From Gelatoporia subvermispora B (Eukaryota; Basidiomycota; Agaricomycetes; Polyporales; Gelatoporiaceae), in the NCBI GenBank assembly GCA_000320605.2, contig KB445793.1:2376803-2440802 (forward strand): a DNA stretch of 64,000 nucleotides. The letters are read 5' to 3'. This document shows, piece by piece, positions 36,364-48,000 of this stretch (position 1 is its first letter; each line of letters opens with the position of its first letter). The notes beneath the pieces were generated by a model. The model did no database searches and had not been told where the DNA came from. It saw only the letters and a program-made list of their open reading frames with translations. The translations under genes and the position numbers were made by a program.

Positions 36364-38112
36364 ATGGCGACACTGGACTATGTGGACATTCCCTCTTGTG
36401 CAACACGTCTTCAGACAAATGTTCCGATCGAGGACATTCGCCCTACACCAAAGATCGTGACACCACTTCCCCGCCCGGAACGTTCTCATACGAGATCTGC
36501 TTCACTTCCTACCAACCTAACGCCCACTTCACCAACGAAAGTTGCGTTCAATCTGCCTCAAGTTCTCCTGAGTTCAGCTTTGCAACTACCTGCCAATGCC
36601 CCCGCTACTCCCCGAGATGCTGGCAAAGGCATCACTCGCTTGCTCACCACACGGGACCCGCTGTCCATACCTATCACCACCGTGAACTTCCGGCGCTTCG
36701 TCTCAAAAAGCGGGCCCGCTTTCTGGTTGCAGGACCGAATAGAGGAGATCGTGATGTGGCGGAAGGGTCAGAAGCACACTGCCGTCTGGATGGCCGTATA
36801 CGCGTTCATCTGTAAGTGTATTCAGCAGCGATTCCATTGAGAGGGAACTGAGATTTCTGGTAAGGCTATTTCCCTCGTACCGTTCTGCTGCTGCCACACG
36901 TCGTACTACTTGGGATTCTCCTCGGGACGCATCCTGCTCGTCGACGCCAGCTAGCTCCCGACGAACCGACTTGCGCAACGACCAAACCGATCAATCCTCC
37001 ACCACCGCAAGGACAACTAACCGAAGGTAGCGTGGATTGGCTAGCGAACGTGCAAGCGATACAGAACCTCATGGGTGCCGTGTAAGCCTTCTTACTCGTA
37101 TCTTTTCCACCTTGTGAAGTCGCGTGTGCCGGAGGATCATTTGACGTGGTTGTGAGCATCGTCAGCGTAGCATCTTCCAGGAGAAATTCGGGCGCGCCGG
37201 GCATGTTCTCCCCTTGATTTCTTGACATGCTAATCCTCGACTCTCAGCTCCGACGCCCACGACTTTGTGCTGCCTATCGCACCCCATCTCACGCACGCAT
37301 CACCGTATACACCTGTAATCCTCACCTTCACCCTTGCTACATTCTTCCTTGCCCTACCTCTCATCAACATCTTGCCCATGCGGACTACTTTCCTGATCCT
37401 GGGGCTTTCCCCTTTGCTTCTCACCCACCCTTTCACGCGCTTCACCCTGATCCCGACATTACTGTCCGCTAATTACTTCCTGCTGCGTCGCATGCGTACG
37501 CGTATGTACCGTCTCATTGACAACGACAAACTCGAGGACAAACACTGGCGCACTGAGATGCGCGAGGTCGAGTTGTTCGAAAACGAGCGTTGGCTTGCAA
37601 GTGCGGCTGGTGAAGAGGGAGTTACTGCTGACGCAGGGTGGAGCAGGATAAATTTGCGACCCGGTGAGAGGAGGGCCTGGACAAGAGGCAGGGATGGCTG
37701 GAGCGGGGTCCTGGACGATGGCAGCGGCGACGTCAGGTCAGGCCCTACTTTTCATAGCGACGAAATCAAAGTCTGACAAATAATCTTACTGATGATCTGC
37801 GGGTTGCATGCAGCAGCAATCTCACATTCTCGCTCGCGCCGGGTTGGCTATTCGTCGAGACGGAAGACTGGAGGCCAGATGTCGAAGGAACATGGATTGA
37901 TCCTGGCAAAGCTGATGACTGTGAGTCAAGTACAAATGTGATACACAAAGGCTGGCTAATGCGAATCATAATCAGGTGGATGGGTATATACCAATGATGC
38001 GTGGCAAGATCCACAAGCCTCCCCCTTGGAAGATTGGAGGAAGACTGGTACAATGACACGGAGGCGACGCTGGATCAGACGGATTTATTACGACTCGACT
38101 GCTCATGTATAG
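36364..38112 (+). CDS. Pex24/Pex30-type peroxin with DysF domain
   Basis: An integral membrane protein of the Pex28-Pex32 group, which shapes ER-peroxisome contacts and controls peroxisome number. The start at 36364 reads MATLDYVDIPSCATRLQ. The N-terminal exon has a Ser/Pro-rich tail and then PLSIPITTVNFRRFVSKSG and RIEEIVMWRKGQKHTAVWM. Hydrophobic spans follow: one near 36860-36930 (YFPRTVLLLPHVVLLGILLG) and a hairpin at 37310-37440 (LTFTLATFFLALPLINILP and TTFLILGLSPLLL). The C-terminal DysF region reads ELFENERWLASAAGEEG, RRAWTRGRDGWSGV, then after an intron LTFSLAPGWLFVETEDWRPD, GWVYTNDAWQDP and MTRRRRWIRRIYY, ending with TAG at 38110. This is the complete family layout. Which of Pex28-32 it equals cannot be decided from sequence alone. 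Confidence 0.88.
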
Positions 38113-38311
38113 ATATATCTGTACCATACACTCTGCTGTTTGTGCTATAATACTGCGGGACATCGGATGACGAGGAAAAATTCTCTGGGATTCGAGTCTA
38201 TGGTCTTCACATAAGTCGGGCGCTCATGGAAAGATCCTAAATTGGAAAATCTCCGCAATTGCATCATGGTATCCGACATGCTGACTGAGATCGAACTCAT
38301 CCATAGACTCC

Positions 38312-39215
38312 ATGGCACGCCGTACGTTCGTCGCAGAACAGGAACACAAGCCAGGATACACGCATGTCGTGCTTATCACAACGGGCAGCGTAGCCTCTAT
38401 CAAGGCGCCACTCATTGTCGCGGAACTGCTCTCCGTACGTCGCCGTGTCTATGTTACCACAGGGCTCCACAAATGCTAAGCTGGCTCCGGAATTGTGCTC
38501 TAGATAGTATGAGAATGTGGCGGTCCAGGTCGTAGCGACGAAGGCCTCCCTCTCGTTCTTCGATGCCCATGCGGTCGAGCAAGCAGGCGCCACCTTGTGG
38601 CGGGATGAAGATGAGTGGGCGGAAGATGTACGTCTTCAGTCGATCTTGTCATTCCAGTAACGTTAACTTGATGCACTCAATAGGGAGGGTACCGCCGAGG
38701 GGATCCTATCTTGCACATTGAACTACGGCGATGGGCCGATATCGTGCTGATTGCCCCATGCTCAGCCAATACACTTTCAAAGATCGCGCATGGACTATGT
38801 GACAACCTTGCGGTGCGGATCATCTATCTAGATATGATTAGTACTAACGCTCTCATGCGCCTGCGGTGCTCGGATGTTGTTAGACGTCACTTCTCCGCGC
38901 TCTTGCCCCTACAACTCCGACATACGTGTTCCCCGCTATGAACACGCTGATGTACATGCATCCACTCACGGCAGAGCATCTGCGTGTTGTGCAGGAAGTA
39001 ATCGGTTATGCTGTTGTCGGACCCATCGGGAAGGCTCTAGCATGTGGGGACATCGGTACGTGGAGCGAGCTGCTTAACAGAGTACGCACGAGTCCTTCAA
39101 CTCGCTGATACCGCCATGTATATGTATAGGAATGGGTGCTATGACAGAATGGCTGGACATAGTGCAGATTGTAGTGGACAAGTTCGGGTTAACAAAAACG
39201 CTGTATTTGCAGTGA
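38312..39215 (+). CDS. CAB3: Phosphopantothenoylcysteine decarboxylase (CoaC/Cab3-like)
   Basis: An FMN enzyme that decarboxylates 4'-phosphopantothenoylcysteine in coenzyme A synthesis. The start at 38312 is fixed by an in-frame TGA upstream. Motifs in order: [20 protein letters not shown] (FMN-binding P-loop-like start), then across an intron [19 protein letters not shown], the catalytic histidine in [35 protein letters not shown], then [20 protein letters not shown] carrying the PxMN asparagine, and [16 protein letters not shown] with the substrate-clamp cysteine. TGA is at 39213. His, Asn and Cys are all present in one chain, so a homotrimer could be active, unlike budding yeast where Hal3, Vhs3 and Cab3 share the active site. 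The long acidic tail of Hal3, linked to phosphatase inhibition, is absent. Convergent with the next gene. Confidence 0.87.
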
Positions 39216-39356
39216 ACGGACAACGCTTAGGGACTGAAGACATGATTTGCTTACACTTGCATTTGTATTCTACGCGTACTGATACACATCGACTATTGAT
39301 ACAGGCTCTGTTTTACAGTATTGCGATATGTAAGGGGAGAAATTGCAACTTGCATT

Positions 39357-40732
39357 TTACTTCACAGGCACTCTGAGTAACAGCCATCTGCCGTCCACTC
39401 CTTCCTTCGATTTGACCTCACCCACTTGACAATGTGCGATTAGCCACTGCTCTGCTAGTCTTCTCTCCTCCATCTCCTTCTCGTCACTGGAAGTTGCTTC
39501 CTCCAATGGTCGAAGAGTGAGGGATCGCACGAGCCATGCACTCGTATCTGTTGCTCCGGGGGATGCTGTCGGCGGCGGACATGCGAGCTCACGGTACGCA
39601 GTGCGGACGATGCGCCAGGTCGTCATACGCGCCTGACACCTGATCGCATCCACCAATGTACGCAGGGCCTCTACAGGTAGATTGGGGAAGGCTGATCCTG
39701 CTGCCGAAGTCACTGTCCCATCACTTACACCCTCCTCGTGCCCAGCAAAGCGCTCGAATTCACCAAGCTTTGTAAACCTCTCCAGCCGTGCATATTCGCA
39801 TCTTCGAAGGCTTCGCGCGAGATCGTGAATCCATACGCATACGGGTGACAATTGCGGGAGAGAATCTGATGGAAGTGTGCGCAGTTGCTCGTAGAATGTG
39901 TGTTGGGACGGATAGGTCGTATGAAGTGCATGCAGGAGCGCTATGAGGTATGTTGTTGTGGATCGACCTGGGCACAAGTGCGTTGGGGTGCTGGGAGTGG
40001 CTGATTTCCGCTCATGAGTATAGAGCGGGAGAAGGTGCGAGAGCGTGGATGTCGTTTGCGTGGTAGCCCCAAAAATCACGGAGAGGTACAGAGAGGTCTC
40101 ATACACTGTCCAGGACAGCTATCAGAAGGAGTATACCATGTCTACGAGTACTGCACAAACGCACCCTCGATCCCAAATGCATCGCGACGATTCGTGGAGA
40201 GGATGCCTTCTCTTAGCTTTCCTAGCAGATCATCGCACGTTAGAAAGTAGTGCGATGCAAGTGGCTTATAGGCACTTACGAAAGAGAATCAGGATGTTCC
40301 CTTGGACTTCTTCCTTCTGTTTCCTCTCCTCTTCGTTCAAAACTGCATCAAGCGGGAAGCGCTTCCAGTACTCGTCAACCTTGCATGCCCTGTATCAGCA
40401 TCCCGACGTGATTGCCGCAGACAAGATCTTACCTTATTCTGTATGAACGAACGGTATTCTTCCTGGAGCTTGAAGTCCCGCAGCCTGCGAGCGTGTCGGA
40501 GGACGGCAGTCGAGGGAAGGAGGAAGATGGCTCACGCATCCCCGTCCTTTTCTAGTCCGCTGCTCCTGCTGACTGACGGGACGAGCTCCATGTATCGTTT
40601 TCCCGTCTCATACACCCTGTGTCTATGGGCGGATGGGCCTCCTCGTGGACCTCGCGCTGGCATATCCTTGCCTCGGCGGGGTGTATTGCTCGGCGGCAAG
40701 TTGCTTCCTCGTGCGGGTCTTGCTCTGGACAT
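39357..40732 (-). CDS. SAC3/GANP-like protein (tentative)
   Basis: Multi-exon minus-strand gene. The start at 40732 (MSRARPARGSNLPPSNTPR) opens a basic, Pro/Gly-rich tail and YETGKRYMELVPSV. Then, after short introns, come LRDFKLQEEYRSFIQNK, VDEYWKRFPLDAVLNEEER, EEVQGNILILFRKLREGILS, TNRRDAFGIE and a large last exon reading YETSLYLSVIFGATTQ, TTTYLIALLHALHTTYPS, VCVWIHDLARSLRRCEYARL, PNLPVEALRTLVDAIRCQAR and WLLLRVPVK, with the stop at 39357. The helical pattern (..FR-KLREGI.S..R.DAF..E.YE..., a second TPR/PCI-like half, then a winged-helix-like end) resembles SAC3/GANP-domain proteins of mRNA export, but no single motif is diagnostic. It could be another PCI-type protein. All joins checked keep frame. 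Confidence 0.6.
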
Positions 40733-42349
40733 AATGTCGGGGGTGTTGTAGCAGGGAGGGAGATATGTATAGAGCTTTCCAAGGACAGCTGGGCGATAAA
40801 TACAATGGATCCAGATAAGTCCCAGGTAATGTTAGACGAATAAGACGATGGGGGACTCCGGGCAAACGCGACCTGACCGCCATCATGGCTCTCGCGCCGG
40901 TCGCGGCGTGGATTCCGCTAAGCGCAGGCTCACCGACGGCCACAAAAATTACTGATACATTATCCATCCAGTTAAGCACACATGGCGGCAGTTTGAGACA
41001 CTTGACAATGCCGACTGGTGTTCTGGCAGTGGTCTTTCCACCCAATGACTGGGTTCTGCAGATCAGATCTCTCTCAACCTAACGTCGCAGAGACTCGACT
41101 TGGCTAGAGCGTGAACCAACGCTGGCCCAAGAGTATTCGTGAGGAGCATGGCTCCATGGTGCGTGCCATACTAGCGAGTAGACCTCAACTTAGTGTGACC
41201 ATACATTCATACATAACTATCTGCTGAATAATCGCTTGCGATGGGCCGAGCCCGATAGGTTGTCGAAACTACACTCCGCATTGAAACCGAAGGACTCGTC
41301 GACGCTTCTCCCGCCAAAACGGATTCGCACTCAAATTTGAGTTAAAGGGGAAAAGAAGGCGCATCACGGGCTCCCGCTCACTCCTGATGATGCGTCGTCG
41401 TCGAAGTTGCGTACGGGATTAAAGTATACTCACTCGCAATCCGCCCATCTTCAAGCGGCGCTATCGAGGGTCGTCGTACGTGATAATTCAATATCCCATG
41501 TAGGACTGTCGAAGCTCCTCAAGGAAATAATTTGCCAACTATGAACCTCGGATTGCAGAGCATCGATGTCATGAGAATGTAAGGGCGCACGACGAATATT
41601 GGTTGATCGTTGATCCTGATTCGAGTGCTGAATTTGCTCGCCAGCTCCAGTACTACTATCACACGAGAGTGTATACATTTTCTCGTGTCACGCCCACGTA
41701 GTGCAACACCTTTTTTTTGTTTGGGGGGGGGGACATAATCTGAGACACTCAACCGTTAGCAGAAGTTGCGCCGCTGGCAGCTTTGCTTTGGCTAGTACAT
41801 GACCTTGAGCTTCGGCCTTAGGCTCCAATGGATCGACGATTTTCGCGTTCGGCATGTAGTCAAGAAAGGCGCTCTATGTAACCTATGGCTGCCCACGCTA
41901 CACCCTCGTGCCGGCAAAGAATGCACCGTTGTTGTTCGACGCCAGCACTCCAAATGCCGTTCAGGCATCCTCAGACCCAGCAGAGCAGACAGTCTTGATC
42001 GAAGACGCCAGTAAGCTGGTGCTTATCACATCACGGCCTATTAGCCCGGGTTCATCGCATTCCCGCATCATGAAGACGCTCGTTACTCTGTACCACGACT
42101 ATCAGAGAAATCCGCGCTGAAGTTTGCGAGGAGACCGACTCGCTTCGCATTTTACGCGAGGCTTCAAGAATTGTTGTATGGTACGTGGCATATTCTATGC
42201 CGCACATACTTCACATAATGTCCTTCAAGTCGGAAAGTAAAGCGGGAGATGAGGTTCTTGGCCACCAATCTGGTGAAGACATTGATTCCCGCTGTCTCAG
42301 TGCCAGCAAAACTCAGAGAGCTGCGGAAAATCAAGTAAAAGTGGGTAAC
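40733..42349. other. Long spacer, no firm gene
   Basis: 1.6 kb. The left part is the SAC3-like promoter. At 41711-41732 there is an impure homopolymer tract, T8-G-T3 followed by about ten G. A 70-codon frame at 41908-42120 (KNAPLLFDASTPNAVQ, then ISPGSSHSRIMKTLVTLYHD) has protein-like composition but no recognised family and no clear partner exons. It may be a fragment or an upstream exon of the following pseudogene. Confidence 0.4.
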
Positions 42350-44528
42350 ATGTCTCATGAACTCAATCTTTTAGTAAGAATGCATGTACTCACAAAGCAA
42401 AGTATAAATGCACATCAATGGGGGCACATGCACCGACGGCATATCAGGTCGAACCCAACCTCCAGAGCAGGTGCCACAACGCTGGGAAAAGATACCAGTG
42501 GAGAAGAGGAGTCTGCGAACCAACGCCAAGCCTGGGACCAATGTGTGAGGCGACTCCGTGTTCATGACGAAGGTGTAGCGCACGCCTGGAAAGAAGAGAT
42601 CGAGATTCAACACCCTTCTCGTGTTCGTAAGTCATACAAAAGATCTGATTCTAAAGCTGTCTCATATACATCCATAGGCTGGCTTAGTTTCAGCAATTTT
42701 AACCGCTTTCAATGTTGAGATTTCTTCAACACTGCAGCCAAATCCTGTCCCCGATCTCAACACGCAAATTTTACTCCAGATCTCCGCGCAACTCAGTAAT
42801 CTGTCCGTGAATAGTGAATCTATGCCCTTTATCATGCCCACTCAGGATGAACTAACTTCATCGTCTTCCATATGGGTTAACGCGCTGTGGTTCTCGAACC
42901 TCATTCTAAGCCTTGCATCGGCATCCCTAGGTATCGTGGTACGACAGTGGTTGAACTAGTTCGTCACTTCAACTTCCTCCGACTCCCAACGAAGTGCCTA
43001 CATCCATTGCTTGCGCTGGGACCAAGGCATGTTACCATGGCACGTACCTGAAATCCTTAGCATCCTCCCAATCCTGCTCCTCCTGGCACTTGCTATGTTC
43101 CTAGTTGGATTGGTCATTCTTCTATGGACTCTCAACAATATTGTCGCAAGTATCACGACCGTGTTGGTGGGGGCCCTCGTGGGATTCATATCCTTCACTA
43201 CGGAAGCACCATCCTGGGATTCGCGCGGTGCTTACAAATCACCACAAGATTTACTTCTGCTTTGGATCACTCGTTGGGTTTGCTCTGTGTCATTCAGAGT
43301 ACGCGGGATCCCACGGTACATCATGTCATTATACCACCGACGCCGATCTCAGACGCTCTCCGCGACAGAGCGCGGAGATCCATTTGCCGACATGTCCCTG
43401 AAACCGGACTCCAGTCCAGCACACTATCGGTCTTGGTCCTCCTAGGAGAGTGATTTGATGGGCATTCCCGAGAATTACACGACCCGTTCGACAACCATGA
43501 CTTGGAATGAAGAGAATATACTCATTTGCACCCATGACACATTGGCGGACGATCTTTTACTCCCCGATATTTTTCGTATCTGTCTGCTTCCTGACGGCAC
43601 ACCAGACAACATGAAACTTGCCCTCCAGCGTATATGCAAATTCACCGAACAAACACGAACACTTTCGCCAGCATCGCAAGAATTCGTCTGCAAATCAATC
43701 ATTGAGCCTATCTCAAAGATTCGCCCCGTGCAAAAGAATTTACATAATGTGTCAAACTTCATGGCGGCCTATGATCCCTATGTCGCACATCATGTCAAAG
43801 CAACACCCGAAGTTCTTGAAAGCCTCGTGAAGCTCGCTGCTCGCTGGTCAAAGTGGGATCGGAGCTTCCAGGCGAATTCTGTCTGTCAAAGACTTACTGG
43901 ATTACTCGTGGGCGTCCTTGTTAACTGCCCCACACCTCGTAACCTCAATATGTATCGATTTTGGGGGCGTCTTCCAGCTAACGTGGGCTCAGACCTCACG
44001 TGTGAGTGGTAAATCTGTCTCGCTCTATCGATCAATGACGATGGAGTTGTAGATGTCTTGTACGTTTTATCGTATGCCACGCAGAAATTGACTCACCTAC
44101 ACGGTGCTGATCTCCGGAAGCGGACCGTTAAAGGGCGGTCGAAAGTACCAATGTCTCCCATAACTGTGGAACACCTTATAGGCTCATCATGTCTCGCCAT
44201 GTTGCTTGCGACCTCGGTTCCTGCACACCGAGTACATATTTTGGACGAGAAGGTACAATCGTTCAGGAGCACATTCTCGGGTGCCAAGATATTCCATCGT
44301 GATGCGGACCAGGGCGAATCAGGATTCATTGACCTCGTCACCGCATGCAAGAGCCTCCTGGAATGGTTTCATCTTTGCAGGCAGGAATACGCTGCGATTT
44401 TAGCCAAACCTGACGCTCAGCTGAGGAACCAAACGATGGAGAGGCTTACCAGGATAGAAGAATCCACGTTCGACATACAGAAGCGAGTGGCGTTGCTGGA
44501 GCTGGAGCTCCGGTGGTATAGTCATTAG
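42350..44528 (+). pseudogene. DUF6535 protein, broken by a frameshift and a nonsense codon
   Basis: Recognisable as the basidiomycete DUF6535 family of multi-pass membrane proteins of unknown function. The N-terminal exon ends AWKEEIE; the following bases encode TLLVF only after a one-base shift (near 42606-42610). The next exon, after gtaagt..catccatag, gives AGLVSAILTAFNVEI, LLQISAQLSNLSVN, IWVNALWFSNLILSLASASL and GIVVRQWLN. It then meets TAG at 42957-42959 where family members continue without a break. The same frame goes on with SILPILLLLALAMFLVGLVI and GAYKSPQDL. Downstream segments at 43455-44012 and 44058-44528 (ending LELELRWYSH) are open and probably its C-terminal exons. Start and middle introns are uncertain. 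Two independent lesions in conserved blocks argue for a pseudogene rather than unseen introns. Sequencing error is the alternative. Confidence 0.68.
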
Positions 44529-45092
44529 CCCCTTTTTCTCCCTTTGACAGACATGCTGGTGAAATCATGGACAGCATTCATCGTGCCTTTTGCACCGGAC
44601 ATAAACCCTGTAGTACAGACGCCGTTCGTACTTTTCGATCGCACGATTCGCACGATTTGTCACATACTGTGCCTTGCTTTAAGTTGCTGTTTACCTTATC
44701 GATTTTATCAATGCCCAACGCCGGACGTGTCAACAAGTCATATCACAATATCACAAACGTAGCGTATTATACTAGCGCTGATGAAGAAAGATCTTGATGT
44801 CGAGTCTCGACGAGGCGAACTTGGTCGGCGGGCACGTGTGGGGAGACGCGCTCGCGTGATGGGAAGAGATCGGCGATCGCGGCGCGACGCGGTTGTGGCT
44901 GAAAGCGAGCGTCTCGTCTCACGGCATGACCCTGATGGTTCTGGCGCCCAAGTTGAAGTTGCAAGCGAGCATTACAGCTTTGTCGCGCACCTTGTTCTTC
45001 ACGTTCACCCTCCTGGGTGCGGCAGCAGCGTCCCCCCTTTCTTTGCTCGCTCATTTGGATTGTGTATACTAGTTCGACTCTCGCTCTGCAAT
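44529..45092. other. Intergenic sequence and kinase promoter
   Basis: 564 bases with no gene model. The segment 44800-45060 is GC-rich, so long frames stay open on both strands by composition. It leads into the kinase start at 45093. Confidence 0.5.
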
Positions 45093-48000
45093 ATGCTGCC
45101 GCCACCGCCACCTCCACGTGAGGCTACTGACATATTCTATATTACCGACCAGGTCCTCGCAGATCGGCTACAATTCATCGAAGAGGTATTCTATACTGAT
45201 GTTATACAGGAAGAATGGAACTGACCATGGGTTATGTCGAAAATAAAGATTGGCCAGGGAAACTGGGGCAGTGTTTGGTTATGTCGACCAAAGCCCGATG
45301 GTTCAAATAGTCATGCGCCAACCTCCAAGATTGCTGTCAAGCTCGTTCACCGACGACAGGCATCTCAAGTACCTGAAGATGAACAAACCGATGGACAAGT
45401 TTTGCCTCCTCTTCCCGATCATACCTCAGAGTCATTCAAGAAAACAACCGCAGCACGCGTAAAGTCTCTGTGAGTTGTGCCCTCGAGTCCCTCCAGCACG
45501 ATCACCTCATTACCGCATCATCTATGTGCTAGTTGGAATGAGATGAAGATTGTACGATCTTTACGTGAAGAGCCGCATCGATCTATCATCCCATTTGATT
45601 CGTTCATCATTACGCCCTCTTACGCTTTGATCACGATGTGAGTCCGGTGTCGACTATACCTGTATATTCTCATTATACAACTGTCTACTTCCTGCTAGGC
45701 CATATCATCCTCATCTTATACCAGTCGAAGTTCCCGAACAATATTCGCGAGAATGGTTCCGCTCGCTCCTCTCTGGTGTCGAGTTTCTTCACGAGCGCGG
45801 CATCGTTCATAACGACATCAAGTAGGCATCAATCTCGCGATAAATATCATTATATCTGATGCCTCTGTTCACGCGCACAGGCCGGCCAACATTCTGCTGT
45901 CCTACCAGAATGTACCAATTTTCATCGATTTTGGTTTCGCCGAGCAATACAATCTCAAGTCTACTTATGCATTCCACAGCAACCTATCATATGGGACTCC
46001 TGAGGTGAGTACACATATCCGCGAGTCTATCACGTTTCAACGATAACTCCGTATTGTAGTATTTGTCTCCAGAACGAGCGAGGGGCCTCCCGCACGACAC
46101 GCGCAAATCCGATGTCTGGTCTCTTGGCGTGGCGTTCTTCGAGATTCTTCATGGCCGAACACCGTTCGAAGCTTGTGCCGGAGAGGAATTCTGCAGTCAT
46201 GCTGATCTTGAGCGGTACTGGAACAGAACGGTGAGCATCACCTCAATCATTCCTGTAATCACAGCGCTAACTTTGTTTCCCGAAACAGTTGAAGGGCAAA
46301 TGGCTCGGAAGCTGGAAGATGTCCAAGGGCCTTGAGCGCCTCCTACGCAGGATGATCCAGCCTAATGCCGATCTCAGATGCACCGCATCCCATGCCATGT
46401 CGGACAGCTATTGGGCTCAGAAGGAGATTCAATCACCTGCTCATGCTCAGCATAGTATGTCATTCTTTTGACATCAACGATGGCGATGCTGATCATGCTG
46501 TGCAGAGAAATCAGGGAGCGCCTCGAACACTTCGACTCCTCTCCGAATGGACAAGGAGAATTCAAGGCTGGTCTCTGTCACCCCGCCGTGGGCCCGGTCA
46601 GAGGAGAAAGAGAAGGTCAAGAACAAAGGTCTTGCCACGAAGACTGCGAAAAGCAAGGAGAATATCCCCACGCCCCCTGGGCTTGGGCCTGCGAAGACTG
46701 GGGCGGGAAAAATGGATAGGCACAACAGTATCCTCCAGTCTCGTCACAATCGCGCAGGTTCCCAGCCAAAGGGTCTCGTTCTAGACAGTGCGTGCTCCGG
46801 CGTTCGAACTCATATCTCGAACAATAGCTCACGCCCGCCATTCGTACAGTTCGAAACACCAACCAACCCAAGAAGAACATTGTCCTCCCTTCGCTCCTAG
46901 CCACGCTGTCCCCTGTGAAGGAGAATTCCGCACCCGCACCTGCGAAAAAAACCCCCTCTTCCATCGCGGCGAAGGAAAACTCGCCACAAGGCCCACGTCC
47001 AACGCGATCTCGCACGCTGCGCAAACCGCTTGGCCCACGAGACCCCACACCCCCAAGCACTCCTGCGAGCAGTCTACGCCTTCACGCCTCTCCCTTCGAG
47101 GACAGCCCCTCCGACACCTCGCCTGTCTCTTTCTCAGTCCCGCGCATGTTCCGCGATATTACTGCGGCAGAATACAGCATCGAGAATGTGACGTTTGGCT
47201 GGGACACAGCAAGCCCGCCGCAGAAATCACCTGAGAGTAGCCAGAACGAATCGGTACGCCTACGCATGCGCGAGTGGGAGCACGAGCGGGCGCGGCTGCG
47301 CGAGCTCGTGCGCGAGGCGGAGGACGATGGTGCTCGCGAGCGTGTGGAAAGCAAAGACAGGGCTCAGCGCGAGGCTAGTCCTGAGGTGGAGAAACCCCAG
47401 GAGAAGGTCGAGAGGGCGCGGGGAGAGACGCGGTCGCCCGAGCGTGGGGAGAGACACGTCCCAACGAAGATTGTCATCGGCAAGACGAGCATCTTGACTC
47501 CGCCAGATAGCGTCTTGGCGACTCCGCTGAGTCCGCTCATGGAAGGTGAGCGATTTCGAACATGTTTGGAGACATTTGCTGACTGATGTGCATGGGCGGG
47601 GTAGACCCATCGGAATGCAGCTTCCTCCCGAATGACATCCTCACTCGTTCTGCGAACGAGTCTGGTCTTGGATTCAAGCAGAGCTTGATGATGTCATTTG
47701 GTATGTACTAATGGCAATTCTGATATCAATCTCGTCTGATGTCAATAACTTTCAGACAAGACCATGAGACTGTATAAGGCGTCTACTAGCGCATTTGGTC
47801 GCTCGACGCCCGCACTGTCGCTTTCTGGCGAATCGCCTCTGGGACAGTCTAGAGCATGTGTGAGCGAGAAGCCCTCACTGGAGGATCGCAAACACGTGAT
47901 CGAAGGTTTGTTTCTTGTGATTAGTGTCGGAATTGTCTTTGAACTGAACAATGTTGCTAGATGACTCTACCTCACCTGCAGACAACGGTACTGACCGGAT

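Noticed and set aside
39044..39376. 110-codon frame at the end of the decarboxylase gene
   Set aside because: It ignores a clear intron (gtacgtgg...tatgtatag) that restores [11 protein letters not shown] and the correct stop at 39215.
41711..41732. T/G homopolymer tract as a possible poly(A) or retro-insertion scar
   Set aside because: No target-site duplication or coding remnant beside it; simple homopolymer, possibly with sequencing slippage.
44781..45092. N-terminal extension of the kinase frame upstream of 45093
   Set aside because: The frame is open in GC-rich sequence, but its Arg-rich content is unlike a kinase N-terminus; the ATG at 45093 gives the expected short lead-in to the domain.
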